This document shows, in pieces, positions 8,303 to 17,706 of a stretch of DNA of 64,000 nucleotides. The translations under genes and the position numbers were made by a program. The notes beneath the pieces were generated by a model that was not told the origin of the DNA, ran no database searches, and was given only the letters and a program-made list of their open reading frames with translations. The stretch is from an uncultured Clostridia bacterium (GTDB lineage: Bacteria; Bacillota; Clostridia; Christensenellales; Borkfalkiaceae), in NCBI GenBank assembly GCA_945949395.1, contig CAMFEK010000005.1, positions 26,680 through 90,679 on the forward strand, read 5' to 3'. How positions within the stretch are numbered: position 1 is the stretch's first letter; each line of letters starts with the position of its first letter.

Positions 8303-9229
8303 ATGGAGAAAAAATCAAGATTGAAAATTGCCCGTCGGGTATTGCTGTTCTGGACGCTGTTCATCGGTCTGGGCGCGCTGGCGGGCGGATACGGCATGAT
8401 CGCCGATCCGAGCGGAAAGGCTATGGGCATGGACGCCATGCTGCCCTATTTTCAGGTTCTTCCCTTTGCGGAAGTCCTGTTCCGCGATTTGTTCTTTTCG
8501 GGGATCGCGCTCATCGTCGTCAACGGGATCACCAACCTGACGGCGGCAGCGCTCCTGCTCGCCAAAAAGAAGTCGGGTATTATCCTCGGCGGCATATTCG
8601 GCGTGACGCTAATGCTGTGGATCTGCATTCAGTTTTACATGTTCCCGCTAAACTTCATGTCGACGATTTACTTTGTGTTCGGCTTGAGCCAGGCGATCGC
8701 GGGTTACGCGGCGTGGGTGTTTGAACGGCAGGAACGCTTTGTTTTCGACCCTTCCGATTACAAAAACGTCGGGACGAACGACAAGCGGCTCGTCGTGTAC
8801 TTTTCCCGCATGGGGTACGTGAAAAAGCTGGCTTACGAAACCGCCGATCAGACGGGCGCTCGCCTTTACGAGATCGTCGCGAAGGAGCGCACGCAGTCGA
8901 CGGCGGGATTTTGGTGGTGCGGCAGATTCGCGATGAATCGGTGGGCTATGCCCATCGAGCCGATCGATATCGATCTGTCGGCGTACGAGCACGTCACCGT
9001 CTGCACGCCCGTGTGGGTGTTTGCGCTGTCCTCCCCCGTGCGGGCGTTCTGTCAACAGGCGCGCGGCAAAATCAAGGAGACGGATTATATCTGCGTGCAT
9101 TATGCAAGGGGCAGATACGAAAACGTGGCGCGGGAAATGGATTCCCTTTTAGGCGTTTTACATACCGATTATCTAAGCGTGCGCTGCCGAACGGGGTACT
9201 ATAAGGCGGAGAGGGGAGAGAAGTCTTAA
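8303..9229 (+). CDS. Membrane protein with C-terminal flavodoxin-like domain (308 aa)
   Basis: Residues 1-150 hold four hydrophobic segments (around 12-32, 58-84, 92-110, 114-137). From about residue 165 the sequence becomes a flavodoxin-like fold: KRLVVYFSRMGYVKKLAYETADQTGARLYEI has the FMN phosphate-loop position (S-x-G) and the first beta-alpha-beta unit. VCTPVWVFALSSPVRAFC matches the second flavin-contact loop. ATG 8303 is preferred over ATG 8297 because SD AAGGAG (8290-8295) is 7 nt from the former and 1 nt from the latter. Last gene of the TetR operon, 11 bases after the permease. A flavin domain tied to a drug-export operon suggests a redox step on the substrate or on membrane quinones; that is inference. 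Confidence 0.8.
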   Translation: MEKKSRLKIARRVLLFWTLFIGLGALAGGYGMIADPSGKAMGMDAMLPYFQVLPFAEVLFRDLFFSGIALIVVNGITNLTAAALLLAKKKSGIILGGIFGVTLMLWICIQFYMFPLNFMSTIYFVFGLSQAIAGYAAWVFERQERFVFDPSDYKNVGTNDKRLVVYFSRMGYVKKLAYETADQTGARLYEIVAKERTQSTAGFWWCGRFAMNRWAMPIEPIDIDLSAYEHVTVCTPVWVFALSSPVRAFCQQARGKIKETDYICVHYARGRYENVAREMDSLLGVLHTDYLSVRCRTGYYKAERGEKS

Positions 9230-9281
9230 ATAAACAAATACCGCCCGCGGCATCCCCCTGCCCGCGGAAGGGCTATATCGA

Positions 9282-9313
9282 TTGCGCCCCGCAAGAAAGA
9301 CTGCGGGGCGCAA
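9282..9313. terminator. 12-bp GC-rich hairpin between convergent genes
   Basis: TTGCGCCCCGCA (9282-9293) and its exact complement (9302-9313), 8-nt loop, lying between the flavodoxin gene and the oppositely oriented dehydrogenase gene. Weak T-tails, but the placement favours termination. Confidence 0.65.
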
Positions 9314-9327
9314 ATCATGCCTTCGGA

Positions 9328-10278
9328 TCATTTGGTTATCACGTTTACGGGTCTGCCTTGCTGAAAGGCTCTTAGGTTGTCCGCCACGATGGAGACGAGG
9401 CGTTGCCGCGTCTGGGCGGGCGCCCAGGCGACGTGCGGCGTGACGATGACGTTTGGTAAACCGAGCAGAGGGCAGTCCTTTCGCATGGGCTCCTGCGCCA
9501 CCACGTCCAGGCAGGCGGCGCGGAGAGCTCCCTTTTGCAGGGCGGCGGCGAGGGCGCGCTCGTCGATAAGTCCGCCCCTTGCGGTGTTGATGAGCACGGC
9601 GGAAGGTTTCATCCACGAGAGCGCCTCTTCGTTGACGAGCGCCTTCGTCTCGTCGGTTAGGGGACAATGCAGGGAAAGATAATCGCTTTTTCGGAAGAGC
9701 TCTTGCTTTTCCACGACGGGATAGGGGCAATCCTTGGGCTGTCTGCGGGTGCAGACGATCACCTTCATGCCGAGCGCGCTCGCGATCTTCGCGACGGCTT
9801 TCCCGATCTCGCCGTAGCCGAAAACGCCGAAGGTCTTGCCGTACACCTCGTACTGCGGAAAGGCGTAGTAGGTAAAGTTTTCGCTCTGCGTCCAGTCTCC
9901 GCGCTTTACCGATTCGGCGTAGCGGTGGGTGTTGCCCGCGGCGAGCAGCATCAAGGAGACGGTGTGCTGCGCCACGGCGTTCGTGGAGTAGGAGGGCGCG
10001 TTGCACAGCGTCACGCCGTATTTTTTGCAGGCGGAAAGGTCCACGTTGTTGTAGCCCGTGGCGAAGGTCCCGATATATTTCAGATCGGGCAGGGCGGAGA
10101 TGATCTCCCCCGTCATTTCCGTCTTGTTGACGAGGACCGCCTGAGCGCCCTTGCAGGCGGCGAGCACTTTTTCTTCGGGCGGGCGGTCGAAACAGGACAC
10201 CTCGCCGAGACTTAAAATTTCGGAAAAATCGATATCGCCGTAGGAAACGGTGTTTTGGTCTAAAAGAGTAATTTTCAT
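9328..10278 (-). CDS. D-2-hydroxyacid dehydrogenase, glycerate dehydrogenase-like (316 aa)
   Basis: NAD(P)-dependent reduction of 2-oxoacids to D-2-hydroxyacids. Seen: catalytic-domain motif GTFATGYNNVD (70-80), Rossmann motif GYGEIG (154-159), and the catalytic triad of the family Arg234 (NTARGG), Glu263 (AQEP) and His282 (TPHVAW). The family is large; the GxNxVD pattern and length favour glycerate/hydroxypyruvate reductase-type enzymes, but the substrate cannot be fixed from sequence. Weak SD (GAAGAG). Monocistronic with its own promoter and divergent from the AEC permease, with which it might share a physiological role (organic acids). Confidence 0.9.
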   Translation of the reverse strand: MKITLLDQNTVSYGDIDFSEILSLGEVSCFDRPPEEKVLAACKGAQAVLVNKTEMTGEIISALPDLKYIGTFATGYNNVDLSACKKYGVTLCNAPSYSTNAVAQHTVSLMLLAAGNTHRYAESVKRGDWTQSENFTYYAFPQYEVYGKTFGVFGYGEIGKAVAKIASALGMKVIVCTRRQPKDCPYPVVEKQELFRKSDYLSLHCPLTDETKALVNEEALSWMKPSAVLINTARGGLIDERALAAALQKGALRAACLDVVAQEPMRKDCPLLGLPNVIVTPHVAWAPAQTRQRLVSIVADNLRAFQQGRPVNVITK

Positions 10279-10287
10279 AGCTCTTCG

Positions 10288-10316
10288 AGTATACCACTTT
10301 TTTTACATAGACGCAA
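10288..10316 (-). promoter_or_regulatory. Sigma-A promoter of the dehydrogenase
   Basis: Minus strand TTGCGT (complement of 10311-10316), 17 bp, TATACT (complement of 10288-10293). It is arranged back to back with the permease promoter at 10324, only 7 bp apart. Confidence 0.75.
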
Positions 10317-10323
10317 GGATTGC

Positions 10324-10353
10324 TTGACATTTTTCTTCCGTTTGGTATATGAT
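10324..10353 (+). promoter_or_regulatory. Sigma-A promoter of the AEC permease
   Basis: TTGACA (10324-10329), 18-bp spacer, TATGAT (10348-10353). The two -35 boxes of the divergent genes are 7 bp apart, so one regulator could affect both. Confidence 0.75.
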
Positions 10354-10394
10354 ATTCGGCGAAGATTTACTCTCATCGATAAAGAAGGTTTTTT

Positions 10395-11381
10395 ATGAAT
10401 TTCATGCAAGCGTTTCTCAAAATATTGCTCATCATGGCGGTACTTCTCGCCTTCATCCTGCCCGGCTACTTTTTGCGCAAGGCAAAGCTGGTCGCAGAAA
10501 GCGTATTGCCCGCCCTCTCCAACGTGCTCATCTACGTGTGTCTGCCCATTCTCATGGTCAAGGCGTTCGCCGTCGACCCCGTCAAGCCCTCGGTAGACGT
10601 CGCGATCGAGATGGTCGTCGTCTTTCTCATCGCCCTGATCAGCCTTACGGCGATGTATTTTCTCTCTAAACTCGCTTTTCGCGGCATGAAGGACGTCAAG
10701 CGCCGAGACGTGTATTCCTTCGTCGCCGTCTTTTCCAACTGCGGGTTTATCGGCATCCCCTTCATCGATATGATGACGGGCGGCAACGCCAAAGCTATCA
10801 TGTTCGTCGCCGTGTACAACGTGGCGTTCAATATTCTCGTGTGGACGCTCGGCGTATACTTAATGACGCAGAACAAAAAGGATATCTCGTGGAAACACGC
10901 CTTTTTGAACCCTTCCATGATCGGCAGCTATATCGGGCTCTTGTTCTTTTTCCTGCCGCAGATCAATATTTTCAATATGCCCGCCGTCAAGGAATTGCAA
11001 AAGTTTCCCGTCTATTTTGCGGATATGACTTCCGTTTTGAGCATGTTCATCGTCGGCATCCGCATGGCGGATATCCCCATCAAAAAGCTGTTCAACACCT
11101 TCGGGAGCTATTGCGCCTGCGCGCTCAGGCTCATCGTCTGCCCCCTGCTCGCGGTGGGCGTCACCCTCCTTTTCAAGGTAATTTATCCCGTATCGGATAT
11201 CGTGCTCCTGTCCGTCGCGGTCGCCGCGGCAATGTCGCCCGCCTCCACCTGCGTGGCTTACGCGGAAACGTTCGACGGGGATAAAAATTCCGCCGCGACT
11301 ACCTTTATTTTGGGCACGCTGCTCAGCGTTTTCACCGTGCCCGTATTCGTTTCGCTCCTTTCCCTCTTCCTTTCTCTATAA
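10395..11381 (+). CDS. AEC-family transporter (328 aa)
   Basis: Auxin-efflux-carrier superfamily membrane protein with about ten hydrophobic segments spread over the full length. Family marks: the early motif P-G-Y-F-L-R-K-A-K (24-32), a polar gap with NCGFIGIPF (about 114-122), and a second half with AMSPASTCVAYAE near 285. Bacterial members carry dicarboxylates such as malate or malonate, or other organic acids. The divergent hydroxyacid dehydrogenase fits an organic-acid substrate, but this is inference. SD AGAAGG 7 nt before ATG. Confidence 0.9.
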   Translation: MNFMQAFLKILLIMAVLLAFILPGYFLRKAKLVAESVLPALSNVLIYVCLPILMVKAFAVDPVKPSVDVAIEMVVVFLIALISLTAMYFLSKLAFRGMKDVKRRDVYSFVAVFSNCGFIGIPFIDMMTGGNAKAIMFVAVYNVAFNILVWTLGVYLMTQNKKDISWKHAFLNPSMIGSYIGLLFFFLPQINIFNMPAVKELQKFPVYFADMTSVLSMFIVGIRMADIPIKKLFNTFGSYCACALRLIVCPLLAVGVTLLFKVIYPVSDIVLLSVAVAAAMSPASTCVAYAETFDGDKNSAATTFILGTLLSVFTVPVFVSLLSLFLSL

Positions 11382-11396
11382 GGGCGCGGTTACAAT

Positions 11397-11425
11397 TTGA
11401 CTTTTCCCGCGAAAGATGTTATAGT
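11397..11425 (+). promoter_or_regulatory. Sigma-A promoter of the Ca2+/Na+ antiporter operon
   Basis: TTGACT (11397-11402), 17-bp spacer, TATAGT (11420-11425), 57 bases before the start codon. Confidence 0.75.
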
Positions 11426-11482
11426 ATCCATAGAAAAGGCAAATACTGCCGAAATCGGAAAATCTACGAGAGGTTATCGCTT

Positions 11483-12496
11483 ATGCAAATTTTTTGGAAT
11501 ATTCTTTTGCTCGTCGTCGGGTTCGTCATGCTCGTAAAGGGCGCGGACTGGTTTGTGGACGGCGCCGCGGGCATCGCGGGCAAGCTGAAGGTTCCCGAAC
11601 TCGTCGTCGGACTCACCGTCGTGGCGTTCGGCACCTCCGCCCCCGAACTTTCCGTTTCCATCGCGTCCGCCTTTCAGGGCGTCTCCTCGCTCACCGTCGG
11701 AAACGTGATCGGCAGCAATATCGCCAACGTCCTTCTCATTCTCGGACTCACCGCCCTCTTTTGCGATATTCCCGTGGAGAAAAATTCCTTAAAGGTCGAT
11801 CTTCCCTTCCTGCTCTTTACCACCCTTCTCTTTACCGTGCTCGGCGGCGTGGGTTATTCCCTCGGAAGGATAGACGGCATTGTTTTGTTCGCGCTGCTCA
11901 TCGGCTATGTCGTATTCCTTATCGTACAGGCGCTCAAGGAGAGAAAGCGGGCGCTTTCCCTCGGCGAAGCGATCGATAAAGAGGAGGAAGAGGAGCCGAA
12001 GGGGAAAATCGGCAGATGGTACGCCGCTATGTGCGACAAAGTGTGGTTCCTTATCCTGCTCTTGGCGGTAGGCTTGGCGCTCGTCGTGAAGGGGAGCGAT
12101 TTCGTCGTCGATTCCGCCTCCTTTTTGGCGAAAGCCCTCGGCGTGGAAGAGAGGATCATCGGGCTCACCATCGTCGCCATCGGCACTTCTTTGCCCGAGC
12201 TCGTCACCTCCGTCGCGGCGGCAAGAAAGGGCAAAACCGCCCTCGCCGTCGGCAACATCATCGGCAGCAACATCTTCAACCTCTTGTGCGTGGCGGGATT
12301 CACAGCCATTCTCATTCCCATCGACTTTTCCCGCTCCTTCATCGTCGATTCCGTCATCGCCTTTTGCGCGGCGGCGCTTTTGGCGGGGCTCTCCTACGGC
12401 AAGGGCAACAAGATAAGGCGCTGGGGCGGCGTTTTACTCCTTTGCGGGTTTATCGCCTACTACGCGTATTTATTCGTCAGCGCCTTCGCGCTGTAA
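11483..12496 (+). CDS. Calcium/sodium antiporter, CaCA family (337 aa)
   Basis: YrbG-type cation/calcium exchanger. Two inverted halves each carry the ion-binding alpha repeat: VVGLTVVAFGTSAPELSVS (about residues 42-60) and IIGLTIVAIGTSLPELVTS (about 223-241), followed in each half by GNVIGSNIANV / GNIIGSNIFNL. Ten hydrophobic segments with an acidic cytoplasmic loop (KEEEEEPKGK, about 163-172) between the halves. SD AGAGG 8 nt before ATG. The ABC gene starts 9 bases after its stop, so they are probably co-transcribed. It exports Ca2+ using the Na+ or H+ gradient. Confidence 0.93.
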   Translation: MQIFWNILLLVVGFVMLVKGADWFVDGAAGIAGKLKVPELVVGLTVVAFGTSAPELSVSIASAFQGVSSLTVGNVIGSNIANVLLILGLTALFCDIPVEKNSLKVDLPFLLFTTLLFTVLGGVGYSLGRIDGIVLFALLIGYVVFLIVQALKERKRALSLGEAIDKEEEEEPKGKIGRWYAAMCDKVWFLILLLAVGLALVVKGSDFVVDSASFLAKALGVEERIIGLTIVAIGTSLPELVTSVAAARKGKTALAVGNIIGSNIFNLLCVAGFTAILIPIDFSRSFIVDSVIAFCAAALLAGLSYGKGNKIRRWGGVLLLCGFIAYYAYLFVSAFAL

Positions 12497-12505
12497 GGAC
12501 CCAGC

Positions 12506-14221
12506 ATGAAAAACTTACTTCGATTTCTGAAAAATTATAAAAAAGAAAGTATCTTGGCGCCGCTTTTCAAGTTTTTGGAAGCGGTGTTTGAGCTTATCGT
12601 CCCCCTCATCGTCAAGGACATCGTGGACGTCGGCGTGGCGAATGCGGATAAGGTCCGCATCGCGACGGATTGCGGCATTCTCGTCCTTCTCGCCGCGGTG
12701 GGATTGCTTTCGGCGGTCACGGCGCAATATTTCGCGGCGAAGGCGGCGACGGGCTTTTCCGCGGAGCTGAAAAGCTCCCTCTTTTCCCGCCTGCAATCGC
12801 TCAGCTATCGGGAGATCGACAAGATCGGTACCGCCACCATGATCACGAGAATGACGAGCGACTGCAATCAGGTGCAAAACGGCGTCAACATGGTGCTCCG
12901 CTTGTTTTTGCGTTCCCCCGTCGTCGTGTTCGGCGCGCTGATCATGGCGTTTATTGTGGACGTGAAGAGCGGGATCCTCTTTGCGATCGCCATTCCCCTG
13001 CTCGCCCTCATCGTGTTCGGCATCACGCGGCTCACCGTACCTCTTTACAAAAAATCGCAGAATAAGCTGGACGAGGTCACCCTCTCCGTCAAGGAAAACC
13101 TTGCGGGCGCGAGGGTACTGCGCGCCTTCCACAAAGAGGCGGACGAGGAAGAACTCTTCTTGCGCCGCAATCGCGCGTACACGAAAAATCAGACCTTCGT
13201 GAGCAACCTCTCCGCGATCATGAACCCCGCGACCTACGTCGTCATCAACCTCGCCATCGTCGCCCTCCTGTATACGGGCGGCGTGCAGGTGCAGTCCGGC
13301 TCCCTCACGCAGGGCGACGTCATCTCGCTGTATAACTATATGTCGCAGATTTTGGTGGAGCTCATCAAGTTCTCCAACCTCATCGTCACCATCACCAAGA
13401 CCATCGCGTGCGGCAACCGCTTGGACGCCATGCTGAACATGCAAAATTCCCTCACCCGTATCGAGGACGACGCCGTGTACAATACGGACGCCGTCGCGTT
13501 TGAAAACGTATGCTTCCGCTACGAGGGTGCGGGCGCGAACGCGCTGGAGAATATAAACTTTACGGCAAGAAAGGGGGAGGTCGTCGGCGTCATCGGCGGC
13601 ACGGGCAGCGGAAAGAGCTCGCTCGTCAACCTCATCCCCCACTTTTACGACGCGACGGCGGGCAGAGTCACCGTGAACGGTAGGGACGTACAGTCCCTCT
13701 CCGACGAGGAATTGATAAAGCGGATCGGCGTCGTGCCGCAGCGGGCGGTTCTCTTTCGCGGCAGCATCCGCGACAACCTCAAATGGGGCAACGAGGACGC
13801 GACGGACGAACAGATTTTCCGCGCGCTCCAAATCGCCCAGGCGCTCGACGTGGTCGAATCAAAAGGGGGCTTGGATGGGGAGATCGAGCAGGGGGGCAGA
13901 AACTTGTCCGGCGGACAAAAGCAACGCCTCACCATCGCGCGGGCTCTCGTCAAACAGCCCGAGATCCTCATTTTGGACGACTCCGCCTCCGCGCTCGACT
14001 TTGCCACGGACTATAAGCTGCGCAAGGCGTTAAAGGAAATTTCCGCGACGGTGTTCATCGTGTCCCAGCGCACCTCCTCTTTGCAGGGCGCGGACAAAAT
14101 CGTGGTGCTCGACGACTGCAGGCAGGTCGGGCTGGGTACGCACGAGGAATTGTTAAAGTCCTGCGACGTTTACCGCGAAATCTATCATTCGCAATTCAAG
14201 GGGGAGGAGAAATATGAGTAA
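12506..14221 (+). CDS. ABC exporter half-transporter with degenerate catalytic site (571 aa)
   Basis: Six-helix membrane domain (about 1-310) fused to a nucleotide-binding domain with Walker A GGTGSGKSS (about 364), signature LSGGQKQR (about 468) and Walker B ILILDDSASALD. The catalytic Glu after Walker B is Asp, and the H-loop is SQRTSSL with no His. These are hallmarks of the non-catalytic subunit of heterodimeric exporters (BmrC/BmrD, TM287/288 type). The next gene supplies the canonical residues, and the two overlap by 8 bases. Substrate unknown; probably lipophilic drugs or lipids. Confidence 0.93.
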   Translation: MKNLLRFLKNYKKESILAPLFKFLEAVFELIVPLIVKDIVDVGVANADKVRIATDCGILVLLAAVGLLSAVTAQYFAAKAATGFSAELKSSLFSRLQSLSYREIDKIGTATMITRMTSDCNQVQNGVNMVLRLFLRSPVVVFGALIMAFIVDVKSGILFAIAIPLLALIVFGITRLTVPLYKKSQNKLDEVTLSVKENLAGARVLRAFHKEADEEELFLRRNRAYTKNQTFVSNLSAIMNPATYVVINLAIVALLYTGGVQVQSGSLTQGDVISLYNYMSQILVELIKFSNLIVTITKTIACGNRLDAMLNMQNSLTRIEDDAVYNTDAVAFENVCFRYEGAGANALENINFTARKGEVVGVIGGTGSGKSSLVNLIPHFYDATAGRVTVNGRDVQSLSDEELIKRIGVVPQRAVLFRGSIRDNLKWGNEDATDEQIFRALQIAQALDVVESKGGLDGEIEQGGRNLSGGQKQRLTIARALVKQPEILILDDSASALDFATDYKLRKALKEISATVFIVSQRTSSLQGADKIVVLDDCRQVGLGTHEELLKSCDVYREIYHSQFKGEEKYE

Positions 14222-15995
14222 AAAAGCAAGCAAGGGCACCTTCCGCCGCATTTTGGGCTATCTGAAGGCGTCGATGCCCCTCATTCTGCTCACCCTGCTC
14301 CTTTCCGTCGTCACGGTGGTGTCTACGCTGTACGTTCCCGTTCTCGTCGGCGACGCCATCGACTGCATTTTGGAGAGCGGGGTAAACTTCGAACTCTTGG
14401 CGGATAAACTCATCGGCATTTGCGTCTGCGTGGGCATCACGGCGGCGTCGCAATGGCTCATGAGCGTGCTCAACAACGCCATTACCTATAACACGGTCAG
14501 ACGGGTGCGCGAGGACGCCTTCCGAAAAATTCAAGTGCTCCCCTTCTCCACCATCGACAACCATTCCCACGGCGATATCTCCGGCCGCGTCATCGCGGAC
14601 GTGGACGTGTTTGCGGACGGGCTTTTGCTCGGGTTCACGCAGCTGTTTACGGGCGTCGTCACCATCGTCGGCACCATCGTCTTTATGTTTGCCATCAACT
14701 GGATGATCGCCATAGCCGTCACCGTCATCACGCCCCTTTCTCTTTTCGTGGCGAAGTTCATCGCGAGCAAAACGTATTCCTTCTTCTCCGTACAGAGCAG
14801 GACGAGAGGGGAGCAGACGGCTTTCATCGACGAGATGATCGGAAATCTGAAGGTCGTGAAGGCGTTCTCCCGCGAGGAGAAAAATCAGGAAATTTTCGAC
14901 GAGGTGAACGGTCGGTTGAAGGATTGCTCCTTAAAGGCGATCTTCTTCTCCTCGCTCACCAATCCGTCTACGCGGTTCGTCAATTCGCTGGTGTACGCGC
15001 TCGTGGCGCTGCTCGGCGCGATCTTTGCGATGATGAGCGGCGGCGAGGCGTTTCGCATCGGCTCCGTCACCCTATCGGCGTTCACGGTCGGCGGACTCAC
15101 CAAATTCTTGGCGTACGCCACCCAGTACACCAAACCCTTCAACGAGATCTCCGGCGTCGTCACCGAGTTTCAGAACGCCCTCGCCTGCGGCGAACGCATC
15201 TTCGAGCTCATCGATATGCCCGCGGAGGTTTCCGACGCGGGGAACAAGGAACTCCCGCCCGCGAAGGGAGAAATTTCCCTTAAAAACGTGAGCTTTTCCT
15301 ACGATAAATCCAAAACGCTCATCGAGGGGCTTTCCCTTTGCGTGACGCCCGGCAAGCGGGTCGCCATCGTCGGTCCCACCGGTTGCGGAAAGACCACGCT
15401 CATCAATCTGTTGATGCGCTTTTACGACGTGGACGGCGGCAGCATTTCGGTCGACGGGCAGGATATCCGCAGCGTCACGAGAAAGTCTTTGCGGGAAAAC
15501 TACGGTATGGTGTTGCAGGAAACGTGGCTCAAAAGCGGCACCGTACACGAAAATATCGCCATGGGCAAGCCGAGGGCGACGCGGCAAGAGGTCGTAGAGG
15601 CGGCGAAGGCGGCGCACGCGCACTCCTTCATCATGCGTCTTTCAAACGGTTACGATACCGTCATCGGCGAGGACGGGGGCTCCCTCTCGCAGGGGCAAAA
15701 ACAGCTCCTGTGCATCACTCGCATCATGCTCAGCCTGCCGCCCATGCTCATTCTCGACGAGGCGACTTCGTCCATCGATACGAGAACGGAAATCAAGATA
15801 CAGGAAGACTTCACGCGGCTCATGCTCGGCAGAACGAGCTTTATCGTCGCGCACCGCCTCTCCACCATCCGCAATGCGGACGTCATTCTCGTCATGAAGG
15901 ACGGCAAGGTGATCGAGCAGGGAGATCATAACGAACTTTTGGCAAAAGGCGGGTTCTACAGCGAACTGTATAACAGCCAGTTTGCCCTTTCATAA
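14214..15995 (+). CDS. ABC exporter half-transporter, catalytic partner (593 aa)
   Basis: Membrane domain (about 1-330) and nucleotide-binding domain: Walker A GPTGCGKTT (about 387), Walker B MLILDEATSSID with the catalytic Glu, H-loop VAHRLSTI with His. Its signature is LSQGQKQ rather than LSGGQ, the usual complement in a heterodimer: this altered signature faces the partner's degenerate site, leaving one fully active ATP site per dimer. SD GGGGAGGAG precedes ATG 14214, inside the end of the partner gene. Confidence 0.94.
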   Translation: MSKKASKGTFRRILGYLKASMPLILLTLLLSVVTVVSTLYVPVLVGDAIDCILESGVNFELLADKLIGICVCVGITAASQWLMSVLNNAITYNTVRRVREDAFRKIQVLPFSTIDNHSHGDISGRVIADVDVFADGLLLGFTQLFTGVVTIVGTIVFMFAINWMIAIAVTVITPLSLFVAKFIASKTYSFFSVQSRTRGEQTAFIDEMIGNLKVVKAFSREEKNQEIFDEVNGRLKDCSLKAIFFSSLTNPSTRFVNSLVYALVALLGAIFAMMSGGEAFRIGSVTLSAFTVGGLTKFLAYATQYTKPFNEISGVVTEFQNALACGERIFELIDMPAEVSDAGNKELPPAKGEISLKNVSFSYDKSKTLIEGLSLCVTPGKRVAIVGPTGCGKTTLINLLMRFYDVDGGSISVDGQDIRSVTRKSLRENYGMVLQETWLKSGTVHENIAMGKPRATRQEVVEAAKAAHAHSFIMRLSNGYDTVIGEDGGSLSQGQKQLLCITRIMLSLPPMLILDEATSSIDTRTEIKIQEDFTRLMLGRTSFIVAHRLSTIRNADVILVMKDGKVIEQGDHNELLAKGGFYSELYNSQFALS

Positions 15996-16009
15996 AGGAG
16001 ATTTTGCAA

Positions 16010-17620
16010 GTGAAAGTAAAAAATGCAGTAAGAGAAAAGGTCATCTATACGACCGCCGTCGAGATTCTGCTCGTCGGGTGCCTCACGGGCATCTGCGCGG
16101 GCGTGTTTGTCTCGCTGTACAACATTCTCGCGAGCCTGGGCGAGGAATTTTCTCGCGGCGTCTACGCGGTTTTGCGCGAAAAGCCCGCCTATATCCCGCT
16201 CCTGTTCGTCGTGCTCTTCGTGTGCGCCGTCATCATCGGCACGGTAGTAAAAGCGCTCCCCATGATCCGCGGCAGCGGCATTCCCCAAACGGAAGGCGCC
16301 TCCCGCGGGGTGCTCCGCTTCAAGTGGTATCAGGTGCTCTGCGGCATGTTCGCCGCCTCCCTCGTCACCATCTTTTTGGGACTCTCCGCCGGCAGCGAGG
16401 GACCCTCGCTCGAGATCGGCGGCGCGTGCGGCAACGGCGTCGCTACCCTCACCAAGCGCAACCCCATGCTCCGCCGCTATCAGATCACGGGCGGCGCGTC
16501 GGCGGGTCTCGCCATCGCCTTCAACGCGCCCCTAACGGGCATGGCGTTCGCCTTCGAGGAGGCGCAAAAGCGATTCTCCGCGGAAGTGTTCATCTGCGCC
16601 TTTTCCTCCGTCGCGTCCGGTCTGGTCACGCGGAATCTCATTCGCTCCGCGCTCGGACTCCCCGTCGGCAGCACCTTCACGACCTTCGCCTTCCCCGCCA
16701 CCATGAATATGGCCTCGTACGGGTACGTCGTTTTAGCCGCCCTCGTCTGCGCGGCGCTCGGCGTAGCCTTCTATTATATCATGTTCGCCACCAAAAAGCT
16801 GTTTGCCAAAATCACCTTCTGGAAGGGCACGGGCAAAATGCTCATTCCCTTCCTCTTGGGCGGAGCCTTCTCCCTCCTCTCCGTCTACGCGATGGGCGGC
16901 GGTCACGAGTTCATTCAATCCCTCGGCTCTTTGAATGAGGAACCCTTCGAGTACGTGTTCCGCCTCGGTTTGGCGGGGTCTCTCATCGTCATCGTCCTCA
17001 TGAAGTTCATCGCCTCCGTCCTCAACATGAGCGCGGGCGTGCCCTGCGGCGTGTTTATCCCCATGCTCGCCATCGGCGCGGGCATCGGCGCGATCATGAG
17101 CCGCGTGTGCGTTTCTTGGGGTATGGATGCGGCGTATGCGGATCTGCTCATCATGATCTGCATGGCGACCTTCTTTGCCACCATCGTCAAGGCGCCCCTG
17201 ACCGCCATCGTCATGGTGTTCGAACTCACCTGGAATTTCTCTTCCCTCATCCCCGTCACGCTCGGCGTCGCCGTCGGCTACATGGTCGGCACCCTCTTAA
17301 AGACGGAACCCATCTACGAAAAACTCCTCGAGAGCAACGTGGAGGATTACAGAAAGGATCATCCCGTCAGACAGGAAAAATTCTTCCTCACCGTCGGTCA
17401 CGGCTCGTTGGTGGACGGCGCGGCTCTCCGCGAGATCTCCTGGCCGGGCAACGTGAACGTCGTCTCCGTCTTGCACGGCGAAACGGAATACTTCACCACG
17501 GGCGCGACTATCCTTTACGGCGGCGACAGGGTTAAGATCGAAACGCTCACGGACGATAAAGAGGAGAGCTTAAAAGATATCGAGGAGCTCCTAAAGCCCG
17601 GCAAGACGAAAAAAGCGTAA
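16010..17620 (+). CDS. ClC-family Cl-/H+ antiporter with TrkA-C domain (536 aa)
   Basis: Selectivity-filter motifs of ClC proteins are all visible: GSGIPQTEG (about residue 88), GSEGPSLEIG with the gating Glu (about 130), and GVPCGVFIPMLAIGAGIG (about 345). The inner 'proton glutamate' position is occupied (AFAFEEAQ), so H+-coupled antiport rather than a channel is likely. The C-terminal ~80 residues (after YRKDHPVRQEK) look like a TrkA-C/RCK-type ligand domain. GTG at 16010 is chosen over TTG 16004 because SD AAAGGAG ends at 16000, 9 nt away. It follows the ABC pair by 14 bases. Confidence 0.92.
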   Translation: MKVKNAVREKVIYTTAVEILLVGCLTGICAGVFVSLYNILASLGEEFSRGVYAVLREKPAYIPLLFVVLFVCAVIIGTVVKALPMIRGSGIPQTEGASRGVLRFKWYQVLCGMFAASLVTIFLGLSAGSEGPSLEIGGACGNGVATLTKRNPMLRRYQITGGASAGLAIAFNAPLTGMAFAFEEAQKRFSAEVFICAFSSVASGLVTRNLIRSALGLPVGSTFTTFAFPATMNMASYGYVVLAALVCAALGVAFYYIMFATKKLFAKITFWKGTGKMLIPFLLGGAFSLLSVYAMGGGHEFIQSLGSLNEEPFEYVFRLGLAGSLIVIVLMKFIASVLNMSAGVPCGVFIPMLAIGAGIGAIMSRVCVSWGMDAAYADLLIMICMATFFATIVKAPLTAIVMVFELTWNFSSLIPVTLGVAVGYMVGTLLKTEPIYEKLLESNVEDYRKDHPVRQEKFFLTVGHGSLVDGAALREISWPGNVNVVSVLHGETEYFTTGATILYGGDRVKIETLTDDKEESLKDIEELLKPGKTKKA

Positions 17621-17625
17621 AGGAG

Positions 17626-17656
17626 AATCGGCTTTCAAAAGGGAAAGCCGATTTTC
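17626..17656 (+). terminator. Terminator after the ClC gene
   Basis: AATCGGCTTT (17626-17635) with exact complement AAAGCCGATT (17644-17653), 8-nt loop, followed by TTC. Closes the antiporter-ABC-ClC operon. Confidence 0.7.
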
Positions 17657-17706
17657 AGATATATCAATAATTTATAGCGATTATGAAAAATTTTTTGGGG
17701 AAAGAC

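Noticed and set aside
12515-13831. 438-codon antisense frame in the ABC exporter gene
   Set aside because: High-GC shadow; Arg/Asp/His-rich translation with no domain, while the sense frame holds all ABC motifs.
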